A DNA stretch of 64,000 nt, from NCBI GenBank assembly GCA_937981765.1, contig CALJOM010000002.1:124001-188000 (forward strand), given 5' to 3'. Below, piece by piece: positions 56,835 through 64,000 of the stretch. Below the pieces are notes generated by a model. It worked only from the letters and a program-made list of their open reading frames with translations, was not told the DNA's origin and did not search any database. A program made the translations under genes and the position numbers. Position 1 is the stretch's first letter. Each line of letters begins with the position of its first letter. This stretch comes from an uncultured Bacteroidales bacterium. Its GTDB lineage: Bacteria; Bacteroidota; Bacteroidia; Bacteroidales; Salinivirgaceae.

Positions 56835-56846
56835 GCAAAAAAAGAT

Positions 56847-57389
56847 ATGGTTAAAACCACTGTTTTTTCTCTGACGATTTTTCTTACGTTTTTATTTCCG
56901 CTTCAAAGTCAAACTCCCAAAACCAGCTTGGTGGGGTTACCGGCTAAAGAAATTCTTCAAATCTCACCGGATAACAAAACGTTAAAACTTTCTGATCTCT
57001 CCGGCAAATATGTGTTGATCGATTTTTGGGCCTCATGGTGTGTGCCATGCCGTAAAGAGTCCCCTCTTCTGGTGAAAGCATATCAAAAATATCGTGATGC
57101 AAGTTTTACCAATGGCGAAGGATTTGAGATTTTTAGTATAACTCTTGATCTCGACACTACGCGTTGGAAAAAAGCCATCGAAGAAGATTCGCTTGTTTGG
57201 CCTTATCATGGTACCGATTTTAAAGGCTGGAAAAATCAAGCGGCTCTTGATTACGGCGTGCGTGCTATACCGGCAAATTTTCTTGTCGACGGAAACGGTA
57301 TTATTGTGGCCGAAAATCTTAGGGGAAAGGAGTTGGAAACTACTCTCCGAAAGCTCTCAAAAAAAAATAAATCCAAAAACTCAAAATAA
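56847..57389 (+). CDS. TlpA-like thioredoxin-fold protein
   Basis: I start at ATG 56847 (MVKTTVFSLTIFL), which begins a signal peptide; the preceding TTG lies inside the -7 box. The product of about 180 residues has a TlpA/ResA-type thioredoxin domain with the active site FWASWCVPCRKE (near residue 63), the SLVGLPAKEILQI lead-in and the cis-Pro in AIPANFLVDGNG. It acts in the periplasm as a reductant or in cytochrome/protein maturation. The AsmA-like gene starts 10 bases later. Confidence 0.9.
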   Translation: MVKTTVFSLTIFLTFLFPLQSQTPKTSLVGLPAKEILQISPDNKTLKLSDLSGKYVLIDFWASWCVPCRKESPLLVKAYQKYRDASFTNGEGFEIFSITLDLDTTRWKKAIEEDSLVWPYHGTDFKGWKNQAALDYGVRAIPANFLVDGNGIIVAENLRGKELETTLRKLSKKNKSKNSK

Positions 57390-57398
57390 AAGGCTATT

Positions 57399-60300
57399 AT
57401 GATTGTGTGGAAACGTGTTTTAAAGCGAACAGGGAAAATTCTACTAATTACATTCCTATCGTTCTTTCTGCTGCTTATTGCTTTGGTAGTCGTGGTTCTT
57501 AATTCCGAAAGCTTTATTACCCGGCAGGTTCTGAAAGAAGTTTCATCGACAATAAAAGCTCCGGTAACGGTGGAAAACATCACCATCCGATATTTCAGGA
57601 ATTTCCCAAACCTTACGGTTGAATTGTCACAATTAACGTTGGGCGGTTATACCAACGATTCGGTTTTGTATTGCTTCCCCGAACAGCCCGATGGTTTATT
57701 AAAACTGAACAAGTTTTACCTTGCCGTGAAGGTAAAACCACTTTTGGATAATCGTGTGGAGGTAGATAAAATCGAAATCGACGGTTTTACGCTCAACTAT
57801 TGTGTTGATTCTGCCGGGAAAACCAACTTCGATTTTCTCACGGCCGAAGAGCCCGCAGCCGACTCTGTTGCTACGGATACGGCGCCGTCGTCGGATCTTT
57901 TTGTGCTGCTGTCTGATCTTACCCTACGAAACATTCAGGTAAACTACAGCGACCAATCTGCCAAAATACGTGCCTCGGTGCTTATACCCAAGATGAATAT
58001 CAAAGCAAAAGTGCACAACGATTCTATAGAATCTTCGCTTAATGGCCAATTCGCACTGAGTAATCTTTTCATGGAAGGTTTTAACCTGCATGAAATAAAA
58101 CAATTTGAAGGAAGCCTGAATGTTGATTACGACACCGATCGAGTTACTGTGGAAAATTTACAGTTAAATATCGACAACATGCGCTTCACAACATCGGGTT
58201 CTGTTCTTCTGCGCGATTCTATGGAATTGAATCTCCAGGTTGGGTTAATGAATGCGAATGTGTCGAATTTGGTAAGGTATCTGCCCGAAACTATTTTGGC
58301 GGAAAATGGGGTGAAATCCATTGCGGGTACAATCGGCTTGCAGGCTCAAATAGAAGGTATATTGTATGATACACTTTTGCTTCCCGGTATAAAAGGCAGT
58401 TATACATTTGAGAAGTTTGCTGTTTTAACCTCCGAGTATCCCGAAATTAAAAACCTTTACCTGGCGGGCGATTTTTCTCTGCTCAATCCCAACGACTTAA
58501 GTACCTTTTTTACTGAAATCAGGAAATGTAGGATAGAATTTCCTCAAAGTAGTATCGCTTTTAGCGGTAAAGTTTCTAACCTCGATAAGATAAATTATTC
58601 TATCAATACAAGCGGAGCAATCGATCTGAGAGACTTTATTGCCTTTGTACCCGCCGACATGGCTGAATCGCTACAAGGAAAAGTCTCGTTTCGTCTTTCC
58701 ACCTGGGGAATATTGCCCGACAAACCGGAAGATAATCCCGACTATTTTCTGGAGCGAACCAACGTGTGGTTGAAGGTTGATAACGTGTGTGCGAAAATCG
58801 ATTCCGTCAACGAAGTTAATAACCTCTCTCTGGCCCTGAATTATTCGCCTAACAAACACATTTCTCTGCACGATTTATCGCTCCAAGCTCCCGGATATCA
58901 GATAGAACTGCTACCTTCCTCGCTCGATGTTAAACTCGAAGGAAAAACACTCGATTTTGATCATCTAGCAGTCATTATCAACAACTTTAGCTTTAACCTT
59001 CCCGGGTTGACTCTTAACGGAAACGCATCCATTCGTGGACTCACCGTATCCCAAATAGCAATGCAAACCAATTTATGGGTTGATATTGAGCAAATAAAAC
59101 ATCTCATTCCCGACTCGTTGTTCGATACCATTTCGGGGAAGGTTACCCTTGAAATGAAAAGTTTTGGATCCCTGAATCTCGACTCTATTGACAGCCAGAT
59201 TGAAAAATTTTTGTTTGAGCAATCCACCATTACATTAGAAGCCAACGATTTTAAGGTTCAATTGTTTGGCGATCCGTTGGTGCAGCTAAATAATCTCACG
59301 CTTGCCATGTCGTTGGCAAACGATACGCTTAAAGTGGATCGGTTTGTGGCTACGTTTCATGGAATAGACATACAGGCATATTCTACACAGGTGTGGAATA
59401 TTTATAGGGCATTCTTAAAGCAGGAACGCAATATTCCGCTTATTGTGAAAACTGATTTGAAAATCAGTGAGTTTGATTACGATAAATATATGCCACTATT
59501 TTTCCCCGAGGAAGCATCCGCCTCAACGCAAGCCGACTCTGTTACCAATAGTAATGAAAACACATCAACCGTTGCCGACGAAGTAGCAGGTAGCGATTCT
59601 GCTCCTGAAACAAAATCCGATACTGTTACCAGCGATTATATGCCACCCATGATTTTGCACGGAAAATTTTCAATAAAAAAACTTAGATACGGCAACATGA
59701 TTCTGAAAGATATCTCCACGCTCTTCCGTGTCGACGACAGCCTTTATGTGGTTGATAACTTCCGCTTTAATGCGTGGGGTGGCACTATGGTTACCTCTGC
59801 GGTTTACGACACCAGAAAATATCCCGAGGTTACTGTAATGTTCCGCAATCAGATCGACCGCATGAACATCCACACACTACTGGTTGAGGCTAACGATTTC
59901 GACCAAACCGATTTTACTCACAAAAATATTAGTGGAATTATTACTTCATCGTTCGATGGGCGTATTGTTATGGTGGGTGATAGCGTGATTTACGATAAAA
60001 TAATGATTAAAGGACGGTTTAAGCTCGAAAATGGCGGTATCTACAATTACGAGCCAATCAAAGAACTAGGGAAATTTACCAACCTGCGTGAATTGGAAAA
60101 CATTGTTTTCCAAACCCTCGAAAGTGGTGTGTTTATCTACAATAACAAGATTTTCTTCCCAAAAACCGACATTGTTAGTACGGCTGCCGACATTTCAGCC
60201 TTTGGAATGGTTAGCTTTGGCGATGAATATCAACTTCATCTGAAACTGCATTTGAGTGATGCTCTGGTTGGTAAATCGGAAAAACTACTCAAAGCTCAAG

Positions 60301-60533
60301 GTAAACAATCCGATTTGTTCGACTCTGAAGGGGATAAAAACCGTAAGGGGCTCTACTTACTAGCACTCAACCGAAACGGTGAAACGAAATATGGATTTGA
60401 TAACAAACGAACCCAGCGTATGATGAACGCAGAAATACGGGTTCAGGAACAAGGGTTAGGATTAATCTTCAATCCTTTGCTAACCAACTATAGTACTGAG
60501 TTGGATCGTAAGGAAGTGAAAAAGAAAAACTAA
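57399..60533 (+). CDS. AsmA-like family protein
   Basis: A 1044-residue protein with one N-terminal transmembrane helix (about 11-33) and a large periplasmic part. It opens with the AsmA pattern (ITRQVLKEVSSTIKAPVTVENI, then FPNLTVELSQLTL), followed by long beta-repeat stretches (repeating beta-groove) and a second AsmA-type domain near the end (YQLHLKLHLSDALVGKS). A Ser/Thr/Ala/Glu-rich linker (about 705-745) splits it. AsmA-like proteins such as YhdP, YdbH and TamB form bridges for lipid transport between the membranes. Its terminator overlaps the end of the convergent tamB. Confidence 0.87.
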   Translation: MIVWKRVLKRTGKILLITFLSFFLLLIALVVVVLNSESFITRQVLKEVSSTIKAPVTVENITIRYFRNFPNLTVELSQLTLGGYTNDSVLYCFPEQPDGLLKLNKFYLAVKVKPLLDNRVEVDKIEIDGFTLNYCVDSAGKTNFDFLTAEEPAADSVATDTAPSSDLFVLLSDLTLRNIQVNYSDQSAKIRASVLIPKMNIKAKVHNDSIESSLNGQFALSNLFMEGFNLHEIKQFEGSLNVDYDTDRVTVENLQLNIDNMRFTTSGSVLLRDSMELNLQVGLMNANVSNLVRYLPETILAENGVKSIAGTIGLQAQIEGILYDTLLLPGIKGSYTFEKFAVLTSEYPEIKNLYLAGDFSLLNPNDLSTFFTEIRKCRIEFPQSSIAFSGKVSNLDKINYSINTSGAIDLRDFIAFVPADMAESLQGKVSFRLSTWGILPDKPEDNPDYFLERTNVWLKVDNVCAKIDSVNEVNNLSLALNYSPNKHISLHDLSLQAPGYQIELLPSSLDVKLEGKTLDFDHLAVIINNFSFNLPGLTLNGNASIRGLTVSQIAMQTNLWVDIEQIKHLIPDSLFDTISGKVTLEMKSFGSLNLDSIDSQIEKFLFEQSTITLEANDFKVQLFGDPLVQLNNLTLAMSLANDTLKVDRFVATFHGIDIQAYSTQVWNIYRAFLKQERNIPLIVKTDLKISEFDYDKYMPLFFPEEASASTQADSVTNSNENTSTVADEVAGSDSAPETKSDTVTSDYMPPMILHGKFSIKKLRYGNMILKDISTLFRVDDSLYVVDNFRFNAWGGTMVTSAVYDTRKYPEVTVMFRNQIDRMNIHTLLVEANDFDQTDFTHKNISGIITSSFDGRIVMVGDSVIYDKIMIKGRFKLENGGIYNYEPIKELGKFTNLRELENIVFQTLESGVFIYNNKIFFPKTDIVSTAADISAFGMVSFGDEYQLHLKLHLSDALVGKSEKLLKAQGKQSDLFDSEGDKNRKGLYLLALNRNGETKYGFDNKRTQRMMNAEIRVQEQGLGLIFNPLLTNYSTELDRKEVKKKN

Positions 60534-60553
60534 CCCGATCGTATTTAAAAGAA

Positions 60554-60584
60554 TGGCACTCAACGGTTGGGTGCTATTTTTTTT
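60554..60584 (+). terminator. Terminator after the AsmA-like gene, overlapping the tamB stop
   Basis: Arms GCACTCAA and TTGGGTGC (loop CGG, 60556-60574) extend to about 10 bp with flanking pairs and run into ATTTTTTTT. The right arm covers the tamB stop codon (60574-60576), so the T run is inside tamB on the other strand. Confidence 0.85.
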
Positions 60585-63500
60585 GCGCATTTTGCGGATG
60601 AGTGCGGAAAAATTTTTCCCACAATTCAGAGAACGTATTAAATTCTTCGCGATAAAACAACCCTGCGCCTTGCTTGTTGTGAGCATCTAAGCGGTTATCG
60701 ATTATCTGATACCCCTTAAAACGGAATCTGCCTCGTTGATCGAGCTTAATTTCCATTTCAAAGTCGCCGGCAATGTTGCTGCTGTTTTGAGATGTTGAAG
60801 ATTGTTGCTGGCCTCCCATACCTACGTTGGTATTAATAATAACCCGGTTGTTAAGCAACTGGGTGGATACCGCCACTTCGTATTCCTGTGCGGTTGTCTC
60901 GCCCCCCGGGGTGTAATTAAATCCAATGTCGAATGTGTTTGAAATTTGCGATAACCAGTTGCTTACCTGATTTGAAAGAAGTTCGCTGGCATTGCTCTCA
61001 ACCCCCGAAGGGCCAGCAATTTCACCGGTTTTGACAGCCCCGGGCAAAGGCTGGAACCGATTTAAAATCAATAAAGAAATTACCTGTTTGCTAATTTCAT
61101 CGTGGGGTAAATTGTTCAGCTGCTCTTGGGCTTCCTCGGCTGTGGCCGGTAATGTTATTTTAAACGATATCGTAGGGTTTAAAATGGTTCCTCCCATCAA
61201 GAGGTGAGCATCTACAGTTGGCCGTTGATCCTGATCGGAAGGGTTAAAGGTTAGTTCATACAACGATGCTCTGCGTACCCTGTACAAGGCGTCGATATCC
61301 AGAAATGCGTTGGATGGGTCGCCCGACCACATAATGCTACTGCCCTTGGCTATAGTAAAACGCTTTTGAAAAATATCCTGCAGGGTGAACAAATATTCTC
61401 CCTCGCTAATTACGTAATCGCCATAAATTTCAAGGTCCTGCCCTCTGGGCATGTAGATTGTTAAATTGCTGGATCCTTTGGCCTTAATAATATCACCAAT
61501 AGTTGGGTCAAAAATAATTTGAACCTCGGCTTCGGGGGTTACCTCCAAATTGAGTTTGAGGCTTACATCGAAACTGTCATCCTTCTGATCTTGTGTTACG
61601 TTGCTCGATTTTACAGTGGTCTGGGGTTCGACAAATGTTATGAAACTGGCTTTTCTGGCAGTTTCTCCGGTATTGAGTGGAATAAACAATCGGGTGTTTT
61701 TTTCGGTTTTTATGCTTGCCGCGATATCTGCCTTTTGGAGCGGGCCGGTAATAGCCCCGTTACCTGAGGCAAAGACTGTCCCGAAAAAGTCGGGATTATC
61801 TTTTTCGAGTGTATTTAAAAACATAAAATTCCGGGCATTGAACCTTAAGTCAAGCGCAAAATCACTGAAATTTTTGTGGGTTACTCGCCCATTGAGCAGC
61901 ATAAAGTTGTTGTTAACATCCACAATCCGGAAATCGCTAAAAATCACTGCATCGGGGGCAATATCCACCCAGTCGGTAATCTGATATTGTGTCTTAGTGT
62001 AGTCGACAACAAACGAAGTCCTGTCGAAAATAATTACGCCTTCAATTCGTGGATCAGTAATGTTTCCTTTAATTATCAATTCAGCAGTCATTAATCCCTG
62101 AAGATTATTGAGGGCTCCTTCCAGATAGGGGGCCAGTATGCTCAAATTAAAACGGTCTATGAACAGCCTTAAATTCATAAAAGATTGAATCGGGTCGTAA
62201 TCGCCAACTATGTACAAAACGTCGTAATTGTGAACCGAAGATACCCAGTCAACATGAATCATTTCGAGCAGGGGATCCCAACTGCTGGATATTTTGGTAT
62301 CGCCAATTAGCTGCCCATTGTACGAAAAATTGTCGAGTTCAATCTGGGCAAGCACAAAGGGCTTGTCGTATAGGTTGGAGGCTTTGATATCGGCGGTTAA
62401 TTCCCCCCCGATGGTTATACCGGCCATTCTTTTCAACAATATGTTAGAAAGTGCAAGATTAACTTTTTGGGTTGAAACGGTTATTGTATCGGAGGCATTT
62501 TTCGAAATTTTGCCATTTATTTTCAGGCTCTGCCATCGATGACTTATTTCGAAGTTGTTAACCTCAATATCATCGCCTTTTAAAGAAAGGCTTGACGGTG
62601 AAATTTGCCATGTTGTGTCGGATATTACAATATACGAGGGCAAGAATTTTAAGTCGTAGCTGTTCTCGGAAAGTGTTATTTGGGCAGAAATAAAGCCGCT
62701 ATAGTTTGTGGTGTCTTTACGGTTGTAATTGTTCCAGGTAAAACCCAACCCAATTTTATTGTCTACTAACGATGAATTGATGCTTAGGTTTTTTAAGGAA
62801 AACTCATTGGTGTACAAAAACTCATTTGCCGCTATGTTTGCGGTTATTTTCGATTCATCGTTGAACCCGTCGATCTTAATGTTTTTAATTTCCTGCTCGT
62901 TGTATTTTACGTTGGCTATTTCTCCTTTGACCCTAAGCTGACGATTAGCGTTTTTGTAATTGATTTCAAGTGTTGAATTGTTGCTGATTGTCAGAGTTGT
63001 GTCGAATAGATTGACAATTGGTTGCACATTAATTAAGTTAATCTGCGCCTTAAAATAGGTGGGATCCGATTTATCTACCGGTGTGTTTGACCACGCAAGC
63101 GATGATGCATACTGCGATAATGCATTGCTAAGCACATCCGAAATGGTTGAGTAGGAATAGGTTCCTGAAAAGAAAATGTCAACCAGCGGTGATATTAGAT
63201 TGAACGCTCGTGTGGTGTTATTGGAGGTAAACATTAAGTCAATTTTTGGAACATGAAGATTTTTTTGATTTCGTTCAACCGAAAGATCAACAACATTTAG
63301 TTTGCCGTTTAACTGGTCAGGTGATAAGCCGTCGAAATTTCCTACAAGACTTAGGTTAATCACTGAATGAGGAGTAGGGTCGAAGTTTAATGCATGCAGA
63401 TTAACCTCGGAAAGGTTAAGCAGAAACCGTTGATTGAGTTTCGGGGTGTTGTATTCAATTTTACCACCAAAGCTAAGGGTAATGTTGGGGTCGGTGATGG

Positions 63501-64000
63501 TAAAATCACCGTCGAAAAGAGCGTCGGAAACCTCTCCCTTAAGGGTTAACTTTTGATATGTGTAGCCGTTGAAATCAATTTTGGGTATTAAAACATTCAG
63601 CGTGGTGTTAAAGCGGTTATCGCTAAAAATTACCCCATCGAAGGATGCCTCCATGTCCAATTTTTCAAGCCAGGGGGAAATATCTAAAATTTGTCCTACA
63701 TTCAAATTGTTGGCTTTAAGCTCTCCTTTTAAGGACAAATTGTTTTTTGCATCGGCAGAGTAGTCAAGGGTATGAATTATTTTGCCCTTATCGGTAATTA
63801 AAAGTCCACTGGATTTAAAATTCGATAAACCGCCCCGAAATTTTCCGCTGTAGTTTATGTATTTGAGTCGGAACAATTCCTCCGGAAGCGTTGAATGGCC
63901 TAAGCTGTCGTTTAAAATTGAAATGTTGTGTAAAAGTTGCGTAGGGGTAACAATTTTGAGATAGCTTAAATCAATCCATAGGTTTTTATATTGCACAACA
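60574..64000 (-). CDS. tamB: Translocation/assembly module TamB (5' part beyond the window)
   Basis: The frame is open to the right edge, so the first part of the gene is missing; the visible 1140 or so residues are beta-repeat throughout. The C-terminal third is the TamB/DUF490 domain, including FTIAKGSSIMWSGDPSNAFL, LYELTFNPSDQDQRPT and SKQVISLLILNRFQPLPG. TamB spans the periplasm from the inner membrane and works with TamA, here with the lipoprotein TamL encoded near 9 kb, in outer-membrane protein or lipid assembly. Having tamB remote from tamL is notable, as the two are often adjacent. Confidence 0.93.
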   Translation of the reverse strand, partial: VVQYKNLWIDLSYLKIVTPTQLLHNISILNDSLGHSTLPEELFRLKYINYSGKFRGGLSNFKSSGLLITDKGKIIHTLDYSADAKNNLSLKGELKANNLNVGQILDISPWLEKLDMEASFDGVIFSDNRFNTTLNVLIPKIDFNGYTYQKLTLKGEVSDALFDGDFTITDPNITLSFGGKIEYNTPKLNQRFLLNLSEVNLHALNFDPTPHSVINLSLVGNFDGLSPDQLNGKLNVVDLSVERNQKNLHVPKIDLMFTSNNTTRAFNLISPLVDIFFSGTYSYSTISDVLSNALSQYASSLAWSNTPVDKSDPTYFKAQINLINVQPIVNLFDTTLTISNNSTLEINYKNANRQLRVKGEIANVKYNEQEIKNIKIDGFNDESKITANIAANEFLYTNEFSLKNLSINSSLVDNKIGLGFTWNNYNRKDTTNYSGFISAQITLSENSYDLKFLPSYIVISDTTWQISPSSLSLKGDDIEVNNFEISHRWQSLKINGKISKNASDTITVSTQKVNLALSNILLKRMAGITIGGELTADIKASNLYDKPFVLAQIELDNFSYNGQLIGDTKISSSWDPLLEMIHVDWVSSVHNYDVLYIVGDYDPIQSFMNLRLFIDRFNLSILAPYLEGALNNLQGLMTAELIIKGNITDPRIEGVIIFDRTSFVVDYTKTQYQITDWVDIAPDAVIFSDFRIVDVNNNFMLLNGRVTHKNFSDFALDLRFNARNFMFLNTLEKDNPDFFGTVFASGNGAITGPLQKADIAASIKTEKNTRLFIPLNTGETARKASFITFVEPQTTVKSSNVTQDQKDDSFDVSLKLNLEVTPEAEVQIIFDPTIGDIIKAKGSSNLTIYMPRGQDLEIYGDYVISEGEYLFTLQDIFQKRFTIAKGSSIMWSGDPSNAFLDIDALYRVRRASLYELTFNPSDQDQRPTVDAHLLMGGTILNPTISFKITLPATAEEAQEQLNNLPHDEISKQVISLLILNRFQPLPGAVKTGEIAGPSGVESNASELLSNQVSNWLSQISNTFDIGFNYTPGGETTAQEYEVAVSTQLLNNRVIINTNVGMGGQQQSSTSQNSSNIAGDFEMEIKLDQRGRFRFKGYQIIDNRLDAHNKQGAGLFYREEFNTFSELWEKFFRTHPQNAQKK

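Overview
This AT-rich window is bacterial chromosome from a member of the Bacteroidota, probably a Bacteroidales-like lineage. Four things point there. There is a giant secreted protein with a type IX secretion (T9SS) sorting domain. There is a TamA-like outer-membrane protein that is a lipoprotein (TamL), plus an Oar-type TonB-dependent transporter. Bacteroidota-style promoters (TTTG, about 20 bases, TAnnTTTG) precede several genes, and Shine-Dalgarno sequences are mostly absent. Bacteroidota gene orders such as recQ-DUF5063-exonuclease-rlmI are present. No rRNA, tRNA, CRISPR array, intact transposase or phage was found. The genus cannot be told from the sequence.

Layout: 3-2887 is a porin-like barrel (cut at the left edge), a lipoprotein hydrolase and a SpoIIAA/STAS-like protein in one operon. 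3026-9251 holds a helical protein of unknown role, then a leftward operon of tamL, an NSS-type sodium symporter and a membrane-anchored helix-hairpin-helix protein. 9331-13533 holds a TrmH-family methyltransferase and a leftward cstA-ompH-glycosyltransferase set. 13687-17192 holds a radical SAM/SPASM protein and a two-gene K+ uptake system. 17238-27408 holds the Oar-like transporter and the 2199-residue T9SS protein. 27609-29629 is an arsenic set: degenerate rhodanese, thioredoxin-type arsC and acr3. 29679-32052 holds a YkgJ protein with a frame break, then grpE-dnaJ. 32090-33215 holds a Cys-rich lipoprotein and a DsbA-like protein.

33292-38056 is the most unusual part. Two homologous small secreted proteins, separated by a terminator hairpin, are translationally coupled to a 1188-residue outer-membrane protein. 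That protein has Ig-like domains, a long barrel-like segment, an SdrD-B-like motif, regulatory-like domains and an OmpA peptidoglycan-binding domain. I read this as a candidate usher-like surface-fibre or adhesin export locus; that is inference. A TPR/SpoIIE phosphatase lies just upstream.

40548-48475 is mostly housekeeping: an unknown exported protein, purA, recQ-DUF5063-exonuclease-rlmI, and rpsF-rpsR-rplI. 48741-51130 is a decayed island with two pseudogenes (a formylglycine-generating-enzyme-like protein and an AAA/DUF4143 ATPase) flanking a cluster of palindromic REP-like repeats. 51399-56725 holds rplU-rpmA and a leftward operon (bifunctional nuclease, nupC, RNase HI, pabA, pabB). 56847-64000 holds a TlpA-like thioredoxin, a large AsmA-like protein and a convergent tamB that runs off the right edge; tamB is the expected partner of tamL near 9 kb.
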